This document shows, piece after piece, positions 7,095 to 15,896 of a DNA stretch of 23,313 nucleotides. The notes beneath the pieces were generated by a model. That model saw nothing but the letters and a program-made list of their open reading frames with translations. It ran no database searches and was not told the origin of the DNA. Made by a program: the position numbers and the translations under genes. This DNA comes from a virus. Location of the stretch: positions 1 through 23,313 of IMG/VR virus record IMGVR_UViG_3300031277_000015, one strand, 5' to 3'. The stretch's first letter is position 1. Each line of letters begins with the position of its first letter.

Positions 7095-8920
7095 TGGCAT
7101 CAAGATTCAGTGTGGAAGCTATATTCAGTGCGATTGATAGGATGTCTGCGCCTGTAAAAAAAATGAGTTTGTCTACTAAAGCATTGTCCACAGGCATTAA
7201 AAGAGATTTCGCAGCAGCACAAAGACAAGCTGAAAACATGGGACGATCAATTAGCGGTGCTGGGAAAAAGATATTTAAATATGGACTCGCCGCAGGTGGA
7301 CTTGCTACAGGTTTAATAGTTCGAGAATTTATAAATTTTGATCAGGCCATAACTTCTGCATCTTCAAAGTTCGGCGATTTGAATTTAGCTACAGCGGAAG
7401 GACAAAAAATATTAGCAGATTTAGGTTCTACCGCGCGGAATGTAGGCGCGGGAACACAGTTCACGGCAACACAAGCAGCACAAGGACTTGAATTTTTGGC
7501 AATGGCTGGATTTTCCGCTAAGCAATCAATGGCACTTTTACCCGGAGTTGTTGATCTTGCAACTGCGTCAAATATTGAACTTTCCAGAGCAACGGATATC
7601 GCATCTGATGCAATAGGCGCATTTGGAATGATGAGTTCGGATACTGCAAAATTAACCGAAAATTTTACACGCATTAATGATGTTATGGCAAAAACAGTTA
7701 CTTCTACAAATACAACACTTGAAGACTTATTTGAGGCCGCTAAAATGGGCGCGCCTGTATTTACTTCGGCCGGTCAGGACATAGAAACTTTTTCGGCAAT
7801 TGCCGGAAGGATGGCGGCCAATGGTATAAAAGCCTCTAACGCAGGGACTGCATTAAGAATGGGATTATTACGTTTATCGAAACCTCCGGCAGAAGCAGCC
7901 AAAGCATTACAAAGCATGAATATACGCACTGCCGATTCAAGGGGAAATATGAGAAATATGATCGATATTCTTGCTGATGTTTCAAAAGGCACTGCTAAAA
8001 TGGGAAATCAGCAGAAACTTGCAACTATAGGAATGATATTCGGCGCAAGGGCTGCATCAGCTTATGCATCTATAATTAATGAAGGCGTAGATCAGACACA
8101 GGCACTTGAAAAAGTATTAAGAGATAGCGGCGGGGCAGCCGCAAAGATGGCGGAAATTGTCAGAGGGTCTTTGCTCAATAAACTCAAAATGTTATGGTCT
8201 GCAACAGTTGAAATAGGATTTAAATTTATTGATGCATTCGCGAAACAAGGCGGAAATGCGATTGATTCCATAACAAAAGCAGTAAGTGAATTTAATCCAC
8301 AGCCTATTATTGATGTATTTAAATCAGTATATAAATTTTTAAGATTTATTAAACCTTTAATACCGTATTTACTTGCTTTAATAGCGGCATGGATGATCTA
8401 TAAAAAAGTTATGCTTATTGTTGCAGCAGTGCAAATGATAGTTGCTTTAACGAATCCTGTCACGCTTATTATAATCGGAGTAATCGCACTTATCGCAATT
8501 GTAATGCTTTTAATAAAAAATTGGGATAAAGTAAAATCTGTTTTTATATCTGCCGGGAAAGCTATAATAAATTTATTAAAAGAAACAGGAAAATTTATAA
8601 TGAGACTTTTGCTTGCTCCGGTTAATATGGTAATTGATGCTATTATTGGATTATTAAAACTTGCTTCTAAAATTCCAGGAGTCGGAAAGAAATTTTCTGC
8701 GGCTGTTGAATGGGCAACTGAAATGCAAAATAAAATGAATTCTCCGTTTGAAGCTACAAAACCAGAAGTAACTACACAGAGGGAAGCGATAACAAAAACA
8801 ATTGAAAATAAAAATAATACAAGCAGGGTGGTAATTGAAAATCAATCAAATAATAATGTGAGAAACGGAAGCCGCCCGATTAAAACCGGAACATCATTAA
8901 ATCTTGCAACATCGGGGTAA
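7094..8920 (+). CDS. Tail tape measure protein
   Basis: At 608 residues this is a short member of the TP901-1-type tape measure family. The family core is clear: FDQAITSASSKFGDLN near 80, GTQFTATQAAQGLEFLAMAG near 118, ATDIASDAIGAFGM near 168, and GNQQKLATIGMIFGARA near 300. A hydrophobic region at about residues 420-475 has two or three membrane-type helices, common in tape measures and probably used in DNA passage through the inner membrane. The protein sets tail length; at about 0.15 nm per residue the tail would be roughly 90 nm (inference). AAGGAGA lies 9 nt upstream, and the ATG overlaps the stop of the interrupted chaperone extension. Confidence 0.9.
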   Translation: MASRFSVEAIFSAIDRMSAPVKKMSLSTKALSTGIKRDFAAAQRQAENMGRSISGAGKKIFKYGLAAGGLATGLIVREFINFDQAITSASSKFGDLNLATAEGQKILADLGSTARNVGAGTQFTATQAAQGLEFLAMAGFSAKQSMALLPGVVDLATASNIELSRATDIASDAIGAFGMMSSDTAKLTENFTRINDVMAKTVTSTNTTLEDLFEAAKMGAPVFTSAGQDIETFSAIAGRMAANGIKASNAGTALRMGLLRLSKPPAEAAKALQSMNIRTADSRGNMRNMIDILADVSKGTAKMGNQQKLATIGMIFGARAASAYASIINEGVDQTQALEKVLRDSGGAAAKMAEIVRGSLLNKLKMLWSATVEIGFKFIDAFAKQGGNAIDSITKAVSEFNPQPIIDVFKSVYKFLRFIKPLIPYLLALIAAWMIYKKVMLIVAAVQMIVALTNPVTLIIIGVIALIAIVMLLIKNWDKVKSVFISAGKAIINLLKETGKFIMRLLLAPVNMVIDAIIGLLKLASKIPGVGKKFSAAVEWATEMQNKMNSPFEATKPEVTTQREAITKTIENKNNTSRVVIENQSNNNVRNGSRPIKTGTSLNLATSG

Positions 8921-8921
8921 T

Positions 8922-10187
8922 ATGTGGAAAGAACGAATAATTGAGGGCGCGATAGAAACTCCGGATTCAATTCGGTATGTTTTTTATTATCGTGATCTTG
9001 AAAAAGATATAGATAAAAAAATAAGCAAATATAATTTCGGGGATATTGACGGCACGTTAATCCAGGATTTCGGACTTGGTGAAGTTTCTTTCCCGATGAT
9101 AATTTATTTTTCCGGTGCTGACTGCGATCGAACCGCGAACAGTTTTGAGAAATCGGCATCGAAGAAAGGCGTCTGCATACTGGAACATCCGGTATATGGA
9201 ATTAAAAATGTCGTAATTGAAAAGATTAAACGACAGGATTTACTTTCAACGGCTGCCAACCAGGTAATATTTACTCTCACAATGACGGAGACAATTCTTT
9301 TTGAAGTTCCCGTGGCCGGAGAGGATACAAGAATTGGAATACTTTCCGCGCTTGAAAAATTAAAAGAAAAAATAAGCAATGCTTACCAGGGATCATTTCT
9401 TGCCACTACAGTCACGGCAATATCAAACGCGGCAGACAGAATTACAGACGCTGTAAATGAAGTTGCTGATTCGGTTGAATTAATTTCCAGTTCGGTAAAT
9501 GAAATAACATCTGTCGTGAACAACACTCAAAGATACATAAATCAAAACATTGAAACATTGATGGAAGCTCCTTTAACATTGGCTGATTCTGTTCAGGAAA
9601 TGATATCCGCTCCCGCGAGGGCGGTTGCTTCCGTGAAACAAAGAATTACTATTTATAAGGATTTATATTCCGATCTTGCGTCAAATCCTACCGGGCAGAA
9701 TACCAACGATAAAAAAAATCAATGCGCTGAGAAGCAATTACTTTTACCTTCTCTTGTGTCGGCCTCCTGCGAATCTGCTGTGTTTCCTGATACTGACGGC
9801 ATAGGTTTCCGTATTCGTTCTGATGCTACCGCTGCTGCTGCTGAGGTACTGGAATTTTATCTTGATTGTCAGGATTTTCTTGATGAGATGCAATCGGACA
9901 CAGAGAACGATAATCTTGTAAATACGTTTGTCGTGTCTGACGCATTAACGCAAATACTAAAATATTCAGTTGCTTTGACTGTAAAGAATCTTGTCAGACT
10001 GTCTTTTCAGCTTGCGCAGGAGAGAGTAATAACTTTAACCAGCGACAGAAATTTAATTGATTTATGTTATGAACTTTACGGGACTTCAGACGATGAGCAT
10101 CTTAATTTACTTATAGAATCCAACGGTTTAACAGGCGACGATATAATAATGATACCATCCGGCAAGGAGGTTGTATATTATGCCTGA
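8922..10187 (+). CDS. N: Mu gpN-like baseplate/tail protein with DNA-circularisation N-domain
   Basis: This 421-residue protein starts at 8922, one base after the tape measure stop. Residues 1-125 match the DNA circularisation N-terminal domain of Mu gpN: WKERIIEGAIETPDSIRY, a central GLGEVSFPMIIYFSGADCDRT segment, and HPVYGIKNVVIEKIKRQDLL. A long helical region follows (about 140-250) rich in Ala, Asn and Ser, then a helical C-terminal part. The last 50 residues (LTSDRNLIDLCYELYGTSDD...ESNGLTGDDIIMIPSGKEV) look like a LysM-type or tail-X-like fold. Despite the family name, these proteins are now seen as baseplate hub parts next to the tube tip. Confidence 0.85.
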   Translation: MWKERIIEGAIETPDSIRYVFYYRDLEKDIDKKISKYNFGDIDGTLIQDFGLGEVSFPMIIYFSGADCDRTANSFEKSASKKGVCILEHPVYGIKNVVIEKIKRQDLLSTAANQVIFTLTMTETILFEVPVAGEDTRIGILSALEKLKEKISNAYQGSFLATTVTAISNAADRITDAVNEVADSVELISSSVNEITSVVNNTQRYINQNIETLMEAPLTLADSVQEMISAPARAVASVKQRITIYKDLYSDLASNPTGQNTNDKKNQCAEKQLLLPSLVSASCESAVFPDTDGIGFRIRSDATAAAAEVLEFYLDCQDFLDEMQSDTENDNLVNTFVVSDALTQILKYSVALTVKNLVRLSFQLAQERVITLTSDRNLIDLCYELYGTSDDEHLNLLIESNGLTGDDIIMIPSGKEVVYYA

Positions 10188-11280
10188 TTATATGTCCGGC
10201 GCACCGGATAAAGTCGAAGCAAAAAACGAAAATGAAATTTCTCTTTTGATAAACGATAAACTTTTTAAATACTGGAATGACATTACAATAATAAGATCAT
10301 TCGATACAGTTGCCGATCAATTTTCTTTATCATGTCCATTCTATCCTAATAATAAAACCATGAAAGAATTATTCCGGCCATTCATGTATAATGAATGCGT
10401 TATATATGTTGGTGAAGATAAAGTTTTAAGTGGTACAATGATGAAAGTAATTCCTAAAAGTACAGCAAATTCACAAACAGTTACAATCGAAGGATACAGT
10501 CTTCCGGGAGTGCTTGCGGATTGTCAGGCTGCCGTGTCGTCATGGCCGTTGAGTATTATAGGGCTTAATCTTAAACAAATTGCCGAGAAGCTGGCTGAAC
10601 CGTATGGGATTATAGTTACTTTTGATGGTGATCCGGGTGCTAAATTTACCGCAAACGATAGAATCGAAATCGAAACGGATGAAAAGATATATGAACTTTT
10701 AACGAGACTTGCGCGTGAGAGAGGATTTGTAATTTCTTCTATGCCTGACGGGGAAATGTATTTTAGAAAAACCGTAAATGAACGGGCAACTGTGAGAATA
10801 AACTCCGGAGAGCCGCCATATCTAAATTCGAGTGCTGAATATAATGGTCAGGAAAGATATTCCGATATAATTATATTAAAAGCAGGACATCGGGGCGGAG
10901 TAGGAGGGAAATATACAATAAAAGATGCGGAATTAACAGCAAATGGAATATTCCGGCAGCTTGTAGATAACGCGGATGACACGGAAAAAGGAAATTTAAA
11001 AACAGCTGCAATATGGAGATTAGGAAGAATGTTGGCTGAAGCAATTCCAATTTCTTTATCTTGCATAGGATGGCGCAGGCCGGATAATAATAAATTATGG
11101 CAGGATGGCCAGAAACTTATATTTTATTCGCCTGGTGATATGATTTATGAGCCTACGGAATTATTGATACGAGAAGTTAAATTAAACAAAAAGAACAATG
11201 AAATAACTTCTGATTTTACATTGGTTTTACCGGAATCTTACAGCGGTGAGGAGAGAAAAGAATTTCCATGGGCTTCATAG
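10180..11280 (+). CDS. P: Baseplate hub protein, Mu gpP-like
   Basis: A 366-residue protein of the Mu gpP (gp44) hub family: an N-terminal EISLLINDKLFKYWNDITI, FSLSCPFYPN, the mid-section VTIEGYSLPGVLADCQ, a helix LNLKQIAEKLAEPYGI, and a C-terminal GWRRPDNNKLWQDGQ followed by YEPTELLIREVKL. It forms the trimeric hub between tail tube and spike. The start at 10180 is preferred over TTG at 10171 because AAGGAGG (10164-10170) abuts the TTG but is 9 nt from the ATG. It overlaps the gpN stop by 8 nt and the next gene by 13 nt, so the baseplate genes are tightly coupled. Confidence 0.86.
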   Translation: MPDYMSGAPDKVEAKNENEISLLINDKLFKYWNDITIIRSFDTVADQFSLSCPFYPNNKTMKELFRPFMYNECVIYVGEDKVLSGTMMKVIPKSTANSQTVTIEGYSLPGVLADCQAAVSSWPLSIIGLNLKQIAEKLAEPYGIIVTFDGDPGAKFTANDRIEIETDEKIYELLTRLARERGFVISSMPDGEMYFRKTVNERATVRINSGEPPYLNSSAEYNGQERYSDIIILKAGHRGGVGGKYTIKDAELTANGIFRQLVDNADDTEKGNLKTAAIWRLGRMLAEAIPISLSCIGWRRPDNNKLWQDGQKLIFYSPGDMIYEPTELLIREVKLNKKNNEITSDFTLVLPESYSGEERKEFPWAS

Positions 11281-11789
11281 GAAAAATTATTAATCAGGCG
11301 ATAAATGATAATATAAGAGAAATTGTAACGGAAATATTTCCGCAATATAACAGAGTATCCGTCCAGGCTTTGCCTCCTGGAATTGATGCGGCTCCGCTTG
11401 AGGAAGATCAGGGAGTTTCTATTGTCATCGATAAAGCGAACCGATCCGTTAATATTGGGGTATATCCGGACGCGCAGGCTGAACCGGGAGAGGTAAGAAT
11501 CTACAGCAGAGATTCAGGCGGTTCAATTCAGGCTTTGCTTTATTTCAAGACTGATGGAACAATAGAGATTAATGGATCAGATGATTTTGCGGTAAGATTT
11601 TCAAAACTTAAAGAAGTTGTTGACGAATTACAGGGAGATGTTACAGATTTAAAGACAGCTTTTTCATCATGGGTTGTGGCTCCGAATGACGGAGGTGCGG
11701 CATTAAAAGCATCAGCCGCGACATGGTTCGGAACGCCGCTGACAAAAAATATTGATGACGCTAAAGTGGAGAATGTAAAATTATCATGA
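11268..11789 (+). CDS. Tail spike / baseplate protein, Mu gp45-like
   Basis: This 173-residue protein fits the Mu gp45 family of central spikes: QYNRVSVQALPPG near the N terminus, an EDQGVSIVID strand, GEVRIYSRDSGGSIQALLYFKTDGTIEING, then a helical C-terminal part (FSKLKEVVDELQGDVTDLKTAFSSW) and a short tail. In Mu the spike tip has a His-x-His iron site; no His-x-His is present here, and the C terminus instead reads WVVAPNDGGAALKASAATW. So it may be a spike with a different tip, or the tip may be a separate protein. It lies between hub and gp46-like gene as in Mu. Confidence 0.82.
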   Translation: MGFIGKIINQAINDNIREIVTEIFPQYNRVSVQALPPGIDAAPLEEDQGVSIVIDKANRSVNIGVYPDAQAEPGEVRIYSRDSGGSIQALLYFKTDGTIEINGSDDFAVRFSKLKEVVDELQGDVTDLKTAFSSWVVAPNDGGAALKASAATWFGTPLTKNIDDAKVENVKLS

Positions 11790-12232
11790 GTATTTTAAGA
11801 CAAGGTGATATATATATTTACCTCACAGAGGACGGCGCGGAAATATCCGTCATAAATGGCGAACCAGTAATGGACGGAGGTTTTGAAAGCGCGGTTTTAA
11901 TATCTCTATTTGCGAATGAAAATAAAGATCACTGGATGAATGAGTATATGTCGGAAAATGAAAAAATGAAAGGCAACTTTTATTCATTCATAAAAAACAC
12001 CGCTAAAACATTAACAACGATGCGAAAAGCCGAAGAACTTGCGAAATTGGATTTGCAATGGTTAATTGATACCGGTGCGGCAGATGATGTACAGATTACA
12101 ATTATATCGGAAAGTCCTATAAGAATAAATATGGAAGTTAATGTATTGGCTAATGGCAATACTATTTTAAATCGGATTTACGGCGTGAACTGGTTATACC
12201 AGAAAAATGATCCTGCATCCGGGAGGATATGA
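11786..12232 (+). CDS. Baseplate wedge protein, Mu gp46-like
   Basis: This 148-residue protein overlaps the gp45-like stop by ATGA. It has the gp46 layout: early GDIYIYLTEDGAEISVINGE, GFESAVLISLFANEN, a helical middle (AKTLTTMRKAEELAKLDLQWLIDTGAADDV), and a C-terminal strand VLANGNTILNRIYGVNW. In Mu and P2 (gp25-like W) this protein is a small wedge component linking the J-type protein to the hub. It is co-translated with the next gene (TGATG). No oddity is seen. Confidence 0.85.
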   Translation: MSILRQGDIYIYLTEDGAEISVINGEPVMDGGFESAVLISLFANENKDHWMNEYMSENEKMKGNFYSFIKNTAKTLTTMRKAEELAKLDLQWLIDTGAADDVQITIISESPIRINMEVNVLANGNTILNRIYGVNWLYQKNDPASGRI

Positions 12233-14235
12233 TGCTTACCACACCAACTATAAAAGAAATACAAACTAATATAATCGCCGACATTGAAGCGAAAATCGGT
12301 CAAACAATACCAATTCTTGCGAAAGCGGTTTTTATAATACTTGCTTACGCGCTTGCCGGAGCGTGGATAATACTTTATAAATTCGGAACAGACGCTTACA
12401 GACAGAGATTTGTGCAGACAGCAAATCGGACATGGCTTGTGATGCTTGGTGAACTGATAGGAATATTTATTCAGTCTGCTACTACATGGATCGGACAGGC
12501 TGAAATTGAGGCCACGGGAGCTGTCGGGACGATTGTATCCGGGACACAATTTTTAAGAACAGAAACAGGTATTGTATATATTGTACAAAATGATGTCGCA
12601 ATAGTTCCCGGAACTTTGACGCTTGATCTGTATTCCGGGACATCCGGTGATATAGGGAATTTGCTTGTCGCTGATGAACTGGATATTGTATCTCCAATAT
12701 CCGGTATTGATTTAACCGCGGTTGTTTCTGCTGTTACAGTACAAGGTGAAGATGAAGAAGACCTTGAAACTTATCGCCAGAGAGTACTTGACGGATATCA
12801 GAAAAAACCGCAAGGAGGTGCGAGCGCGGATTATGAAAGTTGGGGGAAACAGGCTCCGCATGTGCTTTCCGTTTATCCTTATCCGGCTGTTATACCTGGA
12901 TGGGTTGATATATTTGTTGAGGTTGATGATCAAACCGACGGAATTCCGAATAATTTTGGCACGGGATGGGATGAAATAACAGCCGCGGAAGATAATTCCT
13001 GGAAAAGAACCGCATTTGGGAATGGAGTTTTAATCGCGATATCTCAAGACGGTACAAATAGAATTATGAGATCAATAGACAGGGGCGAAACATGGGAAGC
13101 GATTGCGGCTCCTGAAGATAATACGCTTGAAGACATAACCTGGGGTAATGGTGTTTTTGTAATTGTCTGTTCGGATGGAGTGCATAGAGTTTTCAGATCG
13201 CTTGATAACGGCAGTACATGGATAACAGCGGATGCCGCAGAAGCCAACGCATGGAAAGGCATTTCTTATGGTGAGGGGGTTTTTACAGCAGTATCTGAGG
13301 ACGGTACGAATCGGGTTATGTACTCCACGGATAACGGCGCTTCATGGACGGCCTCTGCCGCAGAGGCTAATCAATGGCAAAAGTTAGCTTTTGGCCAGGG
13401 AACATTTGTGGCGATAGCAAATAGCGGAATTCATCGGGTTATGTATTCAACCGATGGGGGTGTAAACTGGACAGCGATAGCAGCTGCTGAAGATAATACA
13501 TGGGAAGATATTTGTTTCTTAGAGGATGTTTTTATTGCGGTAGCGTCAGATGGCACAAATAGAGTAATGAGATCGGAAAATTACGCGGTTACATGGACAG
13601 CGATTGCCGCAGCAGAGGCCAACGCATGGAAAGGCATTGACGGTGGAAGTAGAGTATTACAAGCGGTATCGGAAGACGGGACAAACAGAACAATGAGATC
13701 GCTTGACCTTGGTGAGACATGGACGGCGGTTGCAGCAGCGGAAGATAATCAATGGCAGGGAATTTGTTACGCGCCTGGTATGTTTTGTTCTGTAGCAGAC
13801 AGCGGAACTCATAGAATCATGATTACAAAAGACGCGGAACTTGAAGATGTACGAGAATATGAAACTTATAATCCAATTACGGGAAAACAAAATAGAAAAC
13901 CGGTTACAGCCGGGATGAATATTTTTCCAATAAGCAGATATTCGTTTGATATAACTATAAATGGTCTATCACCTGATCTTTTGGATACAAGAAACGCGAT
14001 AGATGCCGCGCTTGAAAATTATATGAATGGTAAAGAACCATATATAAGAGGTTTAACAGTTGTAAGAAATGATATTATTTCAAAAATGGAATCCGTGTCT
14101 GTAGCTTTGGCGGTAGCGCAGAGTCTTGAGGCAACATTTTCAAATTTAACTCTATTCGATGAAACCGGAGCAATTGATTTATGTGTACTCGCAAGAGGAC
14201 AAAAAGCAAAACTTGGGACGGTAACTTATGCTTAA
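12232..14235 (+). CDS. Baseplate J (Mu gp47-like) with inserted seven-bladed beta-propeller
   Basis: The 667-residue protein is a Baseplate_J wedge protein nearly twice the usual 350-390. Residues 1-243 carry the family N-terminal part (RQRFVQTANRTWLVMLGELIGI, GTQFLRTETGIVY, DEEDLETYRQRVLDGYQKKPQGGASADYESW). Residues 535-667 give the C-terminal part (VREYETYNP, KQNRKPVTAGMNIF, DITINGLSPDLLDTRNAID). Between them, at the DGIPN loop, seven repeats of about 42 residues are inserted. Each ends with a DGTNR(V/I)M(R/Y)S-D-G-TW-like stretch, as in BNR/sortilin-type propeller blades. The wedge function should remain; the propeller is probably displayed outward and may bind a receptor, glycan or other tail part (inference). 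The start at 12232 (TGATG overlap) is preferred to the ATG at 12229 by spacing from GGAGG. Confidence 0.85.
   Translation: MLTTPTIKEIQTNIIADIEAKIGQTIPILAKAVFIILAYALAGAWIILYKFGTDAYRQRFVQTANRTWLVMLGELIGIFIQSATTWIGQAEIEATGAVGTIVSGTQFLRTETGIVYIVQNDVAIVPGTLTLDLYSGTSGDIGNLLVADELDIVSPISGIDLTAVVSAVTVQGEDEEDLETYRQRVLDGYQKKPQGGASADYESWGKQAPHVLSVYPYPAVIPGWVDIFVEVDDQTDGIPNNFGTGWDEITAAEDNSWKRTAFGNGVLIAISQDGTNRIMRSIDRGETWEAIAAPEDNTLEDITWGNGVFVIVCSDGVHRVFRSLDNGSTWITADAAEANAWKGISYGEGVFTAVSEDGTNRVMYSTDNGASWTASAAEANQWQKLAFGQGTFVAIANSGIHRVMYSTDGGVNWTAIAAAEDNTWEDICFLEDVFIAVASDGTNRVMRSENYAVTWTAIAAAEANAWKGIDGGSRVLQAVSEDGTNRTMRSLDLGETWTAVAAAEDNQWQGICYAPGMFCSVADSGTHRIMITKDAELEDVREYETYNPITGKQNRKPVTAGMNIFPISRYSFDITINGLSPDLLDTRNAIDAALENYMNGKEPYIRGLTVVRNDIISKMESVSVALAVAQSLEATFSNLTLFDETGAIDLCVLARGQKAKLGTVTYA
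12961..13833 (+). repeat. Seven tandem beta-propeller blade repeats
   Basis: Seven units of about 42 codons follow one another without gap. Common signature: A-E-(D/A)-N-x-W-x-x-I, F-x-A-(V/I), then DGTNR-x-M-(R/Y)-S and a W closing each unit. Units 3 and 6 share AEANAWKGI and SEDGTNR; 21 bases are identical at 13243-13263 and 13618-13638 (three units apart). Seven blades close a full propeller. This is a coding repeat, not an array of DNA elements. Confidence 0.85.
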
Positions 14236-14917
14236 AGTAGCAAAAATGTTAAAGTCCTTATTTCCCAAAGGACTTGTATTCCGATTCTTTAACAATTCAA
14301 CTTTTAGATTGTTTATTGAGGCGTTAGCGGAAGAACCATCAAGGATTAAAATATATTCCGAAGGCGTTAGAAATGGCGGTATACCTGGATTACTGCCTGA
14401 TGATGTTTTATCGGACTGGGAAACTTTTCTTGCGTTGCCTTATGATAGTTCTTTAACTGCGGAAGAAAGACAAAGCCGGATAGTCGGAAAGTATACGGCC
14501 ATGGGGGGGCAATCAGTACAGTATTTGCAAGAGGTTATGCAGATGGCCGGTTTTCCGGTTTATGGATTTGAAAATGTGCCGATACACATAAATCCGACTA
14601 CGATTACCGGCCATCTTATTACCGGGCCGCCAGGATGGTACAGCTATAAAACTTATCTGGCGGCATTAGGAGGTTTCCAGCTTGGGGAATATCAACTCGC
14701 GGAATATAGCGGTACGATAGTTAGAGAGATTGATGCGGAAATTCCGGAAATATTTCCACAATATATTTTTATATGGTTTTTGTGTGGCCCGGCAGGAATA
14801 GGTGATTTTGTAGATATTCCAGAATCAAGAGAAATTGACTTTAAAAGATTAATTGAAAGTGTGAAACCTGCTCATACGTGGATTTTAGCGCAGGTAAACT
14901 TTGTAACGGAGTCATAG
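14228..14917 (+). CDS. Baseplate protein, Mu gp48-like (DUF2313)
   Basis: A 229-residue protein of the Mu gp48/DUF2313 family. It has an N-terminal helix LKVAKMLKSLFPKGLVFRF, the family stretch SDWETFLALP and LTAEERQSRIVGKYTAMGGQSVQYLQEVMQMAGFPVYGFE, a middle part and a C-terminal FKRLIESVKPAHTWILAQVNF. It is the baseplate part that holds the fibres, and the fibre gene follows after one base. A G7 run lies at 14503-14509 within the frame. It overlaps the J-type gene by 8 nt, keeping the Mu order gp46-gp47-gp48-fibre. Confidence 0.87.
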   Translation: MLKVAKMLKSLFPKGLVFRFFNNSTFRLFIEALAEEPSRIKIYSEGVRNGGIPGLLPDDVLSDWETFLALPYDSSLTAEERQSRIVGKYTAMGGQSVQYLQEVMQMAGFPVYGFENVPIHINPTTITGHLITGPPGWYSYKTYLAALGGFQLGEYQLAEYSGTIVREIDAEIPEIFPQYIFIWFLCGPAGIGDFVDIPESREIDFKRLIESVKPAHTWILAQVNFVTES

Positions 14918-14918
14918 C

Positions 14919-15896
14919 ATGAGAGATTTAAGTACTATAGCAAATGTCGATCCGGCAACACCGAATCTTATTTACGGGGAAATGGTGAATTTTGTTGCAG
15001 ATACTGTAGATGGTACGGCAATGACCAAAGAGTGGGTACAGGATTTATATTATGCTTTAATTGCCGTTATGAATGAAGCTGGTGTTATACCGAATAACAC
15101 AGAGGAAGGAGCAACGAGCAGCCAGTTTTTAACGGCATTGCAAGCTATTATTTCTAACTCATTGTCTATTCTAAACAAAAAAGAGATTGATAATGCTGAT
15201 GAAACAATTCTGGATACGGACAGATATATTTTATACACTTTTGATAATCTTACGGCAAATCATAATTTAAATCTCCCTACACTCGCGGATAATGAGGGCA
15301 AAACTTTTTATGTCGTAAATCTCGACGGCAGTTATAATGTCGTAATTACTCCAGAAGGCGCGGAATTGATTAATGATTGGAATGAAACTTTTGAGATAAC
15401 AGAAAAATACGGCGTATTAAAAATCACAGCATTATCCGATAGGTGGCTTGTTACTCCTCTCAATGATGCCTGTATTTATGAAGTAAGCACAGAAACGGCA
15501 GATACAGGGCTTACCTTGGATGGAACGTGGGATGATGTCATATCATTAACACCTCCGATAGGATTGGGATATTTGAGTACAAAAGGGACTCAGTTAGGAC
15601 GAGATACATCGAATCCGGCAATTATTGAATTGTATTTTGGATTAGGAAAAACATCTGGCAATAATGCTCCTAATATTAATGGGGGAGATGATAATGTTGC
15701 ACAAACTAAAATAAGTGCTAATAATAACGAATCTTTAATTATGCCACGAAAAATAATACCTTTTGAGTATGTTTCAGATGGAACCACAATTTACATGAAA
15801 GCAAAAATTATATCAGATGAATCTCCGGCAAATTATCATTACATGTATGGGGCTACCCATTCGCCGATGTATATAAAATGGAGGAGAACGTATTAA
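14919..15896 (+). CDS. Tail fibre protein 1
   Basis: This 325-residue protein directly follows the gp48-like gene. The first 75 residues (NVDPATPNLIYGEM, QDLYYALIAVMNEAG, SSQFLTALQ) are nearly the same as in the second fibre gene at 16138 and are probably the baseplate-binding part. The middle (about 85-185) is a beta-rich domain with NLNLPTLADNEGKTFYVVNLDG. The C-terminal 120 residues have a separate all-beta look ending KWRRTY and would be the receptor-binding tip. It contains no GxY collagen repeats or clear enzyme motif. Its stop overlaps the next start (TAATG). Role is inferred from position and domain layout. Confidence 0.8.
   Translation: MRDLSTIANVDPATPNLIYGEMVNFVADTVDGTAMTKEWVQDLYYALIAVMNEAGVIPNNTEEGATSSQFLTALQAIISNSLSILNKKEIDNADETILDTDRYILYTFDNLTANHNLNLPTLADNEGKTFYVVNLDGSYNVVITPEGAELINDWNETFEITEKYGVLKITALSDRWLVTPLNDACIYEVSTETADTGLTLDGTWDDVISLTPPIGLGYLSTKGTQLGRDTSNPAIIELYFGLGKTSGNNAPNINGGDDNVAQTKISANNNESLIMPRKIIPFEYVSDGTTIYMKAKIISDESPANYHYMYGATHSPMYIKWRRTY

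Noticed and set aside
12961-13833. CRISPR or satellite-like array suggested by regular spacing
   Set aside because: Repeats are in frame, about 126 bp, diverged at DNA level and conserved at protein level; they are coding propeller blades.
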